A DNA stretch of 64,000 nucleotides, taken from NCBI GenBank assembly GCA_937924855.1, contig CALEYQ010000056.1, positions 18,182 through 82,181 on the forward strand, in the 5' to 3' direction. Positions 17,104 to 24,422 of this stretch are shown piece after piece. Origin of the DNA: an uncultured Bacteroidota bacterium. Lineage in GTDB: Bacteria; Bacteroidota; Bacteroidia; JADZBD01. Numbering within the stretch: the first letter of the stretch is position 1; every line of letters begins with the position of its first letter. Under the pieces are notes generated by a model, which saw only the letters and a program-made list of their open reading frames with translations, did not search any database and was not told where the DNA came from. The position numbers and the translations under genes are program-made.

Positions 17104-17762
17104 TGAGACTTCTTTTACTTGGAGCTACGGGAAGAACGGGACTTCACCTTCTCGAACTTGCACTTGAAAGAAAGTATGAGGTGAATGTGTTGGTAAGGGA
17201 TCCTGCAAAAATTCCCGAAAAATTCAGGGAAAAGATTTCGCTTTGCGAGGGAAGTCCGACCGATGCAGAAAAACTGGGAACCGCCATGGAGGAATGCGAA
17301 GTGGTATTAAGTGTGCTGAATATTTCCCGGACTTCCGACTTTCCCTGGTCACCCCTGCGTACTCCAACCGATTTTTTATCATCGTCGATGAATAACATCA
17401 TCAGAGAATGCAAATTCAAAGGAGTAAAACGATTAATTGTTTGCACGGCCTGGGGGGTTAAAGAAACAAAAAAAGATTTGCCGGGATGGTTTCGGTGGCT
17501 GATTGACAACAGCAATATAGGCCCTGCCTATAAAGATCATGAAACTTCGGAAGATCTTTTAGCGGGAAGTGATCTTGAATGGACCGTAATCCGTCCGGTG
17601 GGATTAACCAATAATCCAACCATTAAGAAACCTAAAATTTCATTGGGATCTCACCCAAAACCCAACCTGACAATCAGCAGAAGGTCGGTAGCATCGTACA
17701 TGCTCGACATTATTAATAATCCGGATACCATTGGAAAGGCTTTTACACTTTCGTCTCCCTGA
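17103..17762 (+). CDS. NAD(P)-binding atypical SDR (NmrA/YwnB-like)
   Basis: 219 residues. A Rossmann fold is evident from the dinucleotide-binding motif LLLGATGRTGLHLLELAL at the very N-terminus, followed by VNVLVRDPAKIP, VLSVLNISRTSDF and the KGVKRLIVCTAWGVKET strand. The C-terminal DLEWTVIRPVGLTN is typical of NAD(P)H-binding NmrA-like reductases or redox sensors. The catalytic Tyr-x-x-x-Lys of classical SDRs is not evident. The start overlaps the preceding stop by one base; it is the last gene of the operon. Confidence 0.85.
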   Translation: MRLLLLGATGRTGLHLLELALERKYEVNVLVRDPAKIPEKFREKISLCEGSPTDAEKLGTAMEECEVVLSVLNISRTSDFPWSPLRTPTDFLSSSMNNIIRECKFKGVKRLIVCTAWGVKETKKDLPGWFRWLIDNSNIGPAYKDHETSEDLLAGSDLEWTVIRPVGLTNNPTIKKPKISLGSHPKPNLTISRRSVASYMLDIINNPDTIGKAFTLSSP

Positions 17763-17889
17763 AATATTTTCATTTCATTTATTTGGTTTTCCATTGGTTT
17801 TTTCTTATTATTGAAATGTAAGTTCTCTGCTGTTTATTATAGCAGGCGTAGTGTCTTTACCCTTTTTTTAGACCTAAAACCTTTTAGCT

Positions 17890-18810
17890 ATGAAATTATT
17901 TACTTTTTTGGTTCTATTTCCTCTGGTATTTCTACCCGTGAAATCTCAAGACAATCCCACTTATTATTTTTCCGCTCCTGACTTTTATCAATTGACACCG
18001 TTTTCGGCCCTTGAAACATTAACATTTAAGGAAAAAGGCATAAAAAAAATAGAAAAGGTGAGTCCCGGAAATTTTCTCACCCGATATTACCTGGACGAAA
18101 ACGGAAGGGTCAAAAAAAGCGAGACCTTAAAAATCAGGGGAGAAAAAACCACGGTAACCTCAACCGGGGAATATAAATATTCCCCATCCGGAAAATTAAT
18201 CACCCGGAAAATATCAGGAACCAATGATATTTTTTTCGATTCTGTCTCATACAACCAAAAGGGTCAGGTTATTTTTTATAAGTCCTGGTGGAAAAATCTA
18301 ACAGGTCAGAAAAAGATGAAGGGGAATTATCAATACAACAACATGAAATTTCTGGAAACAAGGGGAAATTTTAATGTATTGGAAGAAAAAGCCAATGAAA
18401 ATTTCATCACTCATTTCTACCTTGATTCAAACAACCGAATTTTAAAACGGAAGGGACCCAACCAAACCGATTCCATTGCCATTCAAACTTCAGATCAGGA
18501 AGAAACCCTAACTTATTGGTTCAAAAACAAGGAAATAAAAAATTTCCGGATAGGTATGGTGCGAACCTATTCGAACGGGCTTTTAATAAAAGAAGTACGG
18601 TACGATCGTCGGAGGGAGCACCACAAAAAAAACCGGACTACCATTAACACATACCGTCCGGACAAAAAGATTGAAGCCTCCATTACTGAATATCGGGGAA
18701 CCGCTCAAACTTTTTACAATTATAACAACCAGGGTTTGCTTTCCGAAATTTCAGATAAAAAAGGAAACCGCGTAACGGGGGTTACACGGTTTACCTATTT
18801 CACCCAATAA
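17890..18810 (+). CDS. Exported protein with YD-like tandem beta repeats
   Basis: 306 residues with a signal peptide (FLVLFPLVFLPVKSQ). The mature part has repeats of the form 'Y.ld.nGrv.k...' (YYLDENGRVKKSE, YKYSPSGKLITRK, VSYNQKGQVIFYKS, FYLDSNNRILKRK, YNNQGLLSEISDKKGN), reminiscent of Rhs/YD-repeat shells but short. It lacks a toxin tip and core motifs, so it is not an Rhs toxin. Function unknown. It ends 10 bases before the convergent Hsp20 gene. Confidence 0.6.
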   Translation: MKLFTFLVLFPLVFLPVKSQDNPTYYFSAPDFYQLTPFSALETLTFKEKGIKKIEKVSPGNFLTRYYLDENGRVKKSETLKIRGEKTTVTSTGEYKYSPSGKLITRKISGTNDIFFDSVSYNQKGQVIFYKSWWKNLTGQKKMKGNYQYNNMKFLETRGNFNVLEEKANENFITHFYLDSNNRILKRKGPNQTDSIAIQTSDQEETLTYWFKNKEIKNFRIGMVRTYSNGLLIKEVRYDRRREHHKKNRTTINTYRPDKKIEASITEYRGTAQTFYNYNNQGLLSEISDKKGNRVTGVTRFTYFTQ

Positions 18811-18820
18811 AATTTGGGCC

Positions 18821-19276
18821 TCAGGAAATCTTAATTTCGCGTACAGAGGAATTTTTTCCGGGATCCTTTTTGGCAATTTCAATTATTAACATACCGGATT
18901 CGTATTTCGCAGTAATTTTTCCGGTATCCACGGAATCGTCCAGTGAAAAACTTCTCCGGAATGCTCCACCCGAAAATTCTTTTCTGAGGTACCTCATTTC
19001 CTTTTCTTCCTTTTCTGCTGCGTAAGTTCCCGAAATTACAAGATTGCCGTCTTCAACTTCAACCTTGATCTGGTCTTTGTTAAACCCGGGAACCGACATT
19101 TCAATCCGGTAACTTTTTTCGGTTTCGGAAATGTTTACAGGCGGTACCGACCCGGAAAACTCCGGTGTGAAAAAATCATCCCTGAAGAATTTTTCAATGA
19201 TGTTGTCAAAAGCCGGCATCATGAAACTGTTACGCATCATGGGCGTTTCAGGTTTTCTCCATTTTATGAGTGTCAT
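18821..19276 (-). CDS. Small heat-shock protein, Hsp20/alpha-crystallin family
   Basis: 151 residues. An ATP-independent chaperone that binds unfolding proteins. The alpha-crystallin domain spans about residues 45-140: VNISETEKSYRIEMSVPGF, KVEVEDGNLVISG and GMLIIEIAKK. The N-terminal arm (MMRNSFMMPAFDNIIEKFFR) is typical of Bacteroidota members. It has a strong Shine-Dalgarno sequence, which is uncommon in this window. It is divergent from the DUF2490 gene. Confidence 0.95.
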   Translation of the reverse strand: MTLIKWRKPETPMMRNSFMMPAFDNIIEKFFRDDFFTPEFSGSVPPVNISETEKSYRIEMSVPGFNKDQIKVEVEDGNLVISGTYAAEKEEKEMRYLRKEFSGGAFRRSFSLDDSVDTGKITAKYESGMLIIEIAKKDPGKNSSVREIKIS

Positions 19277-19280
19277 AAGT

Positions 19281-19287
19281 CCTCCTT
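19281..19287 (-). promoter_or_regulatory. Strong Shine-Dalgarno site of hsp20
   Basis: On the minus strand AAGGAGG precedes the ATG at 19276 by four bases (AAGGAGGACTTATG). Most other genes here have A/T-rich starts without such a site. In Bacteroidota the anti-SD of the ribosome is generally occluded, so a canonical SD stands out. Confidence 0.6.
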
Positions 19288-19403
19288 TTTATAGGGTTAA
19301 ACATTAGTTTTCATGGGTGATTTTGCAAATGAAATGCCATCCTGTTTTCCTGCCAGAATGACCCCCGAAAACTGAAATTTTTTACATGTTCCGGCAACCC
19401 GGG

Positions 19404-19432
19404 TTGAAAAATTGTCATTTGCCTTATTTTTG
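19404..19432 (+). promoter_or_regulatory. Promoter of the DUF2490 gene
   Basis: TTG (19404-19406), 18-base spacer, TATTTTTG (19425-19432). Transcription would start near 19439, giving a leader of about 60 bases before ATG 19501. The rest of the 224-base gap between hsp20 and this gene shows no other clear signal. Confidence 0.6.
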
Positions 19433-19500
19433 CCGGATTGCAAAAGATTAAAATTCAATTAACCCGTAATGTCCATTTGTTTTTATCCTAAGTTCGCCCC

Positions 19501-20235
19501 ATGAAATTTTTTACCCATACAGCCCTTTTAGTTTTTGTGACTTTTTTCCTTAAAGTTGAGGTGGTTTCTTCCCAAAAAATAAATCCCGATACCTGGGGTG
19601 CCTGGTATATCTATTTTTTCGATGGAAATGTGGCAGGAAAAAACTGGGGGATTCAGGGAGATATTCAACACCGAACCTGGAATGGTTTCGACGACATGGA
19701 GCAATTTCTTGCCAGAGGAGGATTCTATTATAAAGCCCCAAAATCAAAAGCCCAGTTTACCCTGGGTTACGCTACAATAACTACCGGTGAGTTTGGGTCT
19801 GGAAAAAAAACAAGTCATGAAAACCGTATCTATCAGGAATTTCTGTTCCCGGAAAACCCCTTGCCCAGGGTGTTTTTAACGCATCGCATAAGAATAGAAC
19901 AACGATGGGTCGACAACCAAAAATTCAGAACCCGTTACAGGTATTTTATTGCGGTTACCGTACCCCTCAACAAACCAGACCTTTCCAAGGGTGCAATCTA
20001 CATCCAGGGCACAAATGCAGTTTTTATCAATGGGGAAAAAAACATTGGTAATGGAAAAAAAGTTGAACTCTTTGATCGCGACAGGATTTATGGTGCCTTC
20101 GGTTATTCCATTTCCAACAACCTGAAAATCCAGGTAGGTGCCATGCGGCAAATCACCGATACCTGGGCAAAAAACCAGGTCCAGATCAGTTTGCACCATA
20201 AATTCCAGCTGGGAAAGGAAGCCTCAGGAGACTGA
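19501..20235 (+). CDS. DUF2490 outer-membrane-type protein
   Basis: 244 residues with a signal peptide (ALLVFVTFFLKVEVVSSQ). DUF2490 features follow: WGAWYIYFFDGNVAGKNWGI, GDIQHRTWNGFDDMEQFLAR, HRIRIEQRWV and FRTRYRYFIAVTVPLNKP, ending in NQVQISLHHKFQLG. This is a probable 10-12-stranded barrel with unknown cargo. It lies upstream of a TonB receptor but has its own promoter and a 112-base gap with an operator-like palindrome between them. Confidence 0.82.
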   Translation: MKFFTHTALLVFVTFFLKVEVVSSQKINPDTWGAWYIYFFDGNVAGKNWGIQGDIQHRTWNGFDDMEQFLARGGFYYKAPKSKAQFTLGYATITTGEFGSGKKTSHENRIYQEFLFPENPLPRVFLTHRIRIEQRWVDNQKFRTRYRYFIAVTVPLNKPDLSKGAIYIQGTNAVFINGEKNIGNGKKVELFDRDRIYGAFGYSISNNLKIQVGAMRQITDTWAKNQVQISLHHKFQLGKEASGD

Positions 20236-20304
20236 AAATCAACTAGTTATAAAATACCACTTTTTGGGTATAGGGAGAAAGCAAAATAAGCCCCTACTTT
20301 GCTC

Positions 20305-20321
20305 TTTAGAATTATTCTAAA
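20305..20321. promoter_or_regulatory. Perfect 8-1-8 palindrome, candidate Fur/PerR-type operator
   Basis: TTTAGAATTATTCTAAA: TTTAGAAT at 20305-20312, one central base, ATTCTAAA at 20314-20321. It lies 27 bases before the start of a FecA-like TonB receptor and just after a TACTTTG that may be part of a promoter. The size and A/T pattern resemble 7-1-7 Fur and PerR boxes, so iron control is plausible but inferred. Confidence 0.55.
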
Positions 20322-20347
20322 TAACCTTATCCAAAATAGTTATCTGT

Positions 20348-22546
20348 ATGACAATCAATAGATTAGTATTTGCGGGGCTGATATTTTCCCAGGTTCAGGC
20401 AGGTTTTGGCCAAACCGATACCGACTCAAACAAAGTAATTCAATTACCAACCTTCGAATTCTCAGACAAGCCTCTGAAAAATGAAATTGAACGACTCCCT
20501 GAGGTGGCTGGAACGCTTATCTTCTCCGGCAAAAAAAATGAAGTTATTAAGCTTGGGAATATCGATGCAGACTTATCAGTAAATAATACCCGTCAGGTTT
20601 TTGGAAAAGTTCCCGGAGTAAGCGTTTGGGAAAACGATGGTTCCGGAATCCAGGTTGGCGTTAGCACCCGTGGATTAAGTCCCAACAGATCCTGGGAGTT
20701 TAATGTACGCCAAAACGGATATGATATTTGTTCTGAAGTTTTTGGATATCCGGAAGCATACTACAGTCCGCCCCTTGAAGGTGTTGAACGCATTGAACTG
20801 GTTCGTGGTGCGGCCGGATTGCAATTCGGTCCACAGATGGGAGGCTTGTTAAACTACGTAATGAAAAAAGGAAGCCCACACAAAAAGATGGTTGTGGAAA
20901 CCCAGCAAACCGTAGGAAGCTTTGGTTTATATAATGCCTATACAGGTTTGGGTGGAACCGTGGGAAAAGTTTCTTATTATGGTTACTTCCATCACAGAAA
21001 TTCAGACGGATGGAGGGAAAACAATGGCTATTCCATTTCAACGGGATACGGTTCTTTACAATATCAGGTAAATAAAAAACTAAGCCTGGGACTTCAATAC
21101 ACCCGCATGAATTATGTGAGTCAGCAACCCGGGGGGCTTTCCGACTCCTTATTTATGGTAAACCCAAAACAATCGCTGAGAAGCAGGAATTGGTTTAACG
21201 CACCCTGGAATGTAAGCAACCTGAATATCGATTATAATTTCAGTGAAACCTCCCGGTTGAGCGTGAAGCTGTTTTCAACCCACGCGCAACGAAACAGTGT
21301 AGGATTTGCCAAATCTATAACCGTAGCCGATACCTTTAACCAGGCCATCAACTCCTTTAATCCACGCCAGGTTGACAGGGACACTTACGAAAATTACGGA
21401 GCCGAGATAAGATACCTGAAATCCTATAAATTGTTAGGCAATACAAGTACACTTGCTGCAGGAACCAGAGTGTACCGGGGTAAAACCATCAGGCTGCAAC
21501 AAGGCGCAGGGACAACCGGAGACGATTTCGACCTGACCCTCACCAATGCTACCTGGGGAAAAGACATGGTTTTCGGAACCGATAACCTCGCATTCTTTGT
21601 TGAAAACATCTTCAAAATTCTGCCAAAGCTGAGCATTACCCCCGGAATCCGCTACGAAATCATCAATTCCAGCGCATCCGGGTATTTTAAATCCGGAAAT
21701 GGCGGGAACTTCAGTCGCGAGAATAACCGTAATGTGCTTCTTTTGGGGGTGGGAACCCAATATGAAGTTACCTCAACCACCAATATTTACTCCAATTACA
21801 GTCAGGGATACCGCCCGGTTACCTATAGTGAGCTAACCCCTTCCGCCTCTACAGAAGTACTTGATCCTAACCTCAGAGACGCCGGTGGGTTTAATTTTGA
21901 TTTCGGTTATAGGGGAACTTACAAAAAATTCCTCGAGTTTGACATTGGCGGATTCTTCCTTCAATACGACAACCGGATCGGGGTAATATCGAAAGACAAT
22001 CTTCCTTACAAAACCAACATCGGGACTTCACAAGGCATGGGAGCCGAAATTTTTGTGGAGCTGGATATTGTGAAGGCATTTACCCAAAACAGCAAAAGAG
22101 GTTATCTCTCCTTTTTTGCCTCCATGGCTTTCATGGAGTCAAAATATACCCGTTGGGATAATCCCGCAATCGTAAACGACCCGGCCAAAACCCTGGTTGG
22201 AAAAAAAGTTGAAAATGCTCCTGATCAGATCCTCCGGTTTGGAACAACTTATATTTTGAAGGGTTTTTCAGCCACTTTCCAGTTCAATCAGGTGGGTGAA
22301 ACCTTTTCCGATGCTGCCAACACCATTACACCCAATGCCACTTCAACCACCGGTTTAATCCCCGGATATACGGTCATGGATGGTTCGCTTACCTACCTGT
22401 TTGGCGAAAAATTCAATGTTAAGGCCGGTATCAACAACATTGCAGATGCCGCCTATTTTACCCGCAGGGCAGGCGGATATCCGGGTCCGGGCCTGATGCC
22501 TGCCAACGGTAGAACTCTGTTCTTTGGGTTGGGTGCAAAATTTTAA
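20348..22546 (+). CDS. TonB-dependent receptor, FecA-like (iron/siderophore type)
   Basis: 732 residues. Signal peptide (RLVFAGLIFSQVQAGFGQ), plug domain (DLSVNNTRQVFGKVPGVSVW, IQVGVSTRGLSPNRSWEFNV, GVERIELVRGAAGLQFGPQM) and a C-terminal 22-strand barrel ending in GRTLFFGLGAKF with the usual terminal Phe. There is no carboxypeptidase-regulatory N-terminal domain and no partner SusD, unlike glycan receptors. The plug is most like ferric-citrate/siderophore receptors. It imports a ligand across the outer membrane using TonB-ExbBD energy. The operator-like palindrome upstream supports an iron role. A strong terminator follows. Confidence 0.88.
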   Translation: MTINRLVFAGLIFSQVQAGFGQTDTDSNKVIQLPTFEFSDKPLKNEIERLPEVAGTLIFSGKKNEVIKLGNIDADLSVNNTRQVFGKVPGVSVWENDGSGIQVGVSTRGLSPNRSWEFNVRQNGYDICSEVFGYPEAYYSPPLEGVERIELVRGAAGLQFGPQMGGLLNYVMKKGSPHKKMVVETQQTVGSFGLYNAYTGLGGTVGKVSYYGYFHHRNSDGWRENNGYSISTGYGSLQYQVNKKLSLGLQYTRMNYVSQQPGGLSDSLFMVNPKQSLRSRNWFNAPWNVSNLNIDYNFSETSRLSVKLFSTHAQRNSVGFAKSITVADTFNQAINSFNPRQVDRDTYENYGAEIRYLKSYKLLGNTSTLAAGTRVYRGKTIRLQQGAGTTGDDFDLTLTNATWGKDMVFGTDNLAFFVENIFKILPKLSITPGIRYEIINSSASGYFKSGNGGNFSRENNRNVLLLGVGTQYEVTSTTNIYSNYSQGYRPVTYSELTPSASTEVLDPNLRDAGGFNFDFGYRGTYKKFLEFDIGGFFLQYDNRIGVISKDNLPYKTNIGTSQGMGAEIFVELDIVKAFTQNSKRGYLSFFASMAFMESKYTRWDNPAIVNDPAKTLVGKKVENAPDQILRFGTTYILKGFSATFQFNQVGETFSDAANTITPNATSTTGLIPGYTVMDGSLTYLFGEKFNVKAGINNIADAAYFTRRAGGYPGPGLMPANGRTLFFGLGAKF

Positions 22547-22569
22547 AATCCGGTTTTTGGTTCCCGGTG

Positions 22570-22595
22570 AGGCTCCCCACGGGGAGCCTTTTTTT
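22570..22595 (+). terminator. Intrinsic terminator after the TonB receptor
   Basis: AGGCTCCCC (22570-22578) pairs with GGGGAGCCT (22581-22589) and is followed by a run of T. It lies 24 bases after the receptor stop codon. Confidence 0.9.
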
Positions 22596-22674
22596 ATTAT
22601 TTAAATCAAACTTAATATTTCCATAACCTAACCTGGACCGGGCTTTCCTTCCTTTGCCTCACAAAACCAAAATT

Positions 22675-23904
22675 ATGAACCCACTAAAACTCACCCTTTC
22701 TTTTTTGATGATTCTTCTGATAGGAACCACCCTGACGGCTTCAGGCGACAGTACGGAAGTGAAAAAAGAAGAGCCCAAAAAAACAGAGGAGCCCAGAAAA
22801 GCATGGTATCAATCCATCTCACTCAGAGGTTATACCCAGGTCCGATACAACCGCCTGCTCGAAACAAATCCAAAATTAAAGTGCGACCAATGCGATAAAT
22901 CCTGGGGTGAAAACGGAGGGTTTTTTATCCGGCGAATCCGATTGATCTTCAGTGGAAATGTTCATGACAGGGTGTTTATGTATATCCAGCCCGACCTGGC
23001 TTCCTCGGCTTCCAGTTCAGGTTTGCACTTTGCCCAGATCAGGGATGCCTATTTTGACCTGGCGCTAGATAAGAATAAAACCACCCGCTTAAGATTTGGC
23101 CAAAGCAAAGTTCCCTTCGGATTTGAAAATTTACAAAGCAGTCAGAACCGCCTTCCGCTTGACCGAAATGACGGGATAAACAGTGCACTTTCTAACGAAC
23201 GGGATTTGGGTGTGTTTTTATACTGGGCACCTAAAAAAATCAGGGAAAGATTTGCTTACCTGATATCTTCGGGCTTGAAGGGCTCTGGCGATTATGGTGT
23301 TTTCGGATTTGGAGCCCATAACGGTCAAACCGCCAACCGTCCTGAAGCCAATAACGACCCAACAATAGTGGGTCGGCTTACCTATCCTTTTTTAATCTTC
23401 GGAAAGCAAATTATTGAGCCCGGAATTCAAGCATATACCGGACAAGTTATTCTTCAGGACAGAAAAGCAAAGGGAATAAACAAAGAATACAATTACAAAG
23501 ATGAGAGGGTAGCTGCAAGTTTCGTTCTATACCCCCAGCCTTTTGGAATTCAAACCGAATGGAATGTAGGAACCGGCCCTGAATATGATCCTGTTTCCGA
23601 CACCATCCGGCAGCTTCCTCTTCGTGGCGGTTACTTTCAATGTACCTATATGATAAAAGTAAAGGACCAGATTATTTTCCCATTCTTCCGGACCCAGTAC
23701 TATAATGGAGGCAAAAAACACGAAACCGATGCCCGGAGATATATTGTAAAAGAAAATGAGTTTGGTATTGAGTGGCAACCCTTCAGAAATTTCGAATTGG
23801 TAGCCATGTATACCATGTCGGACCGAACCTTTGAGGATTCTTCCAATAAGTCGAATCATCAAAAAGGAAATTTACTTCGGTTGCAGGTACAATTCAACTA
23901 TTAA
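22675..23904 (+). CDS. Phosphate-selective porin O/P-type outer-membrane protein
   Basis: 409 residues. Signal peptide (LTLSFLMILLIGTTLTASG), a charged KKEEPKKTEEPRK linker, then a porin O/P-type barrel: ISLRGYTQVRYNRLLETNPK, FFIRRIRLIFSGNVHDRVFM, ARDAYF-like 'IRDAYFDLALDK', LRFGQSKVPFGFENLQSSQN, and a final strand LRLQVQFNY ending in an aromatic residue. OprP/OprO channels take up phosphate or polyphosphate; in Bacteroidota the true substrate of this family is often unknown. ATG 22675 is chosen because it directly precedes the signal peptide. Confidence 0.85.
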   Translation: MNPLKLTLSFLMILLIGTTLTASGDSTEVKKEEPKKTEEPRKAWYQSISLRGYTQVRYNRLLETNPKLKCDQCDKSWGENGGFFIRRIRLIFSGNVHDRVFMYIQPDLASSASSSGLHFAQIRDAYFDLALDKNKTTRLRFGQSKVPFGFENLQSSQNRLPLDRNDGINSALSNERDLGVFLYWAPKKIRERFAYLISSGLKGSGDYGVFGFGAHNGQTANRPEANNDPTIVGRLTYPFLIFGKQIIEPGIQAYTGQVILQDRKAKGINKEYNYKDERVAASFVLYPQPFGIQTEWNVGTGPEYDPVSDTIRQLPLRGGYFQCTYMIKVKDQIIFPFFRTQYYNGGKKHETDARRYIVKENEFGIEWQPFRNFELVAMYTMSDRTFEDSSNKSNHQKGNLLRLQVQFNY

Positions 23905-24002
23905 AACCCTTAGTTCAGGAAAGGGCAAATAATTTGCCTTTTCCTGACTTTAATCATCTTTTTTCAGGTTCATTGATTTTAATTTTAGAAAAACAACAAA
24001 TC

Positions 24003-24422
24003 ATGAACAAGTCCATTGCAGAATCCTTTTATCAGGCGCTGGGGAAATTGTTTTACTCCATTGCTGCCGCCGACAAGAAAATCCATCCCAATGAGGTTGA
24101 AAAACTACATGAATTGGTCTTAAAAAACTGGGTTCCCCTTGAACCTTTAACTGACGAATTCGCAACCGATCTGGCTTTCGGAATCGAATTTTCCTTTGAT
24201 TGGCTGGCGGAAAACGCAACCGAACCTGAAGCGGCCTTAAACGATTTTATTACTTTTAAAAAAGAAAATTCCGAATTGTTTAGCCCGGAAGTAAACTCAC
24301 TCATTTGGAAAACAGCTTTATCCGTTGCACATGCCTATGCAGGAAAAAACAAATCGGAACTGAAAATTTTGCACCGGGTTGGAAAGGAACTTCAGGCCGA
24401 GGCATTAAACATCAATTCCTGA
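24003..24422 (+). CDS. TerB-like protein
   Basis: 139 residues, all-helical. The TerB-like pattern is visible: ALGKLFYSIAAADKKIHPNE (metal-binding-like acidic loop), LAFGIEFSFDWLAEN and HAYAGKNKSELKILHRVGKE. Related domains occur in tellurite-resistance proteins and, more often, in uncharacterised proteins. The frame is open upstream to 23934, but ATG 24003 fits the domain start. The stop codon overlaps the proposed start of the TonB gene. Confidence 0.72.
   Translation: MNKSIAESFYQALGKLFYSIAAADKKIHPNEVEKLHELVLKNWVPLEPLTDEFATDLAFGIEFSFDWLAENATEPEAALNDFITFKKENSELFSPEVNSLIWKTALSVAHAYAGKNKSELKILHRVGKELQAEALNINS

Noticed and set aside
17890..18810. Rhs/YD-repeat toxin
   Set aside because: Too short, with no DPxGxxxG core or toxin tip, and no immunity gene next to it.
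24305..24422. TTG 24305 as the true start of the TonB receptor
   Set aside because: It would overlap the terB-like gene by over 100 bases and put a non-signal stretch ahead of the signal peptide.
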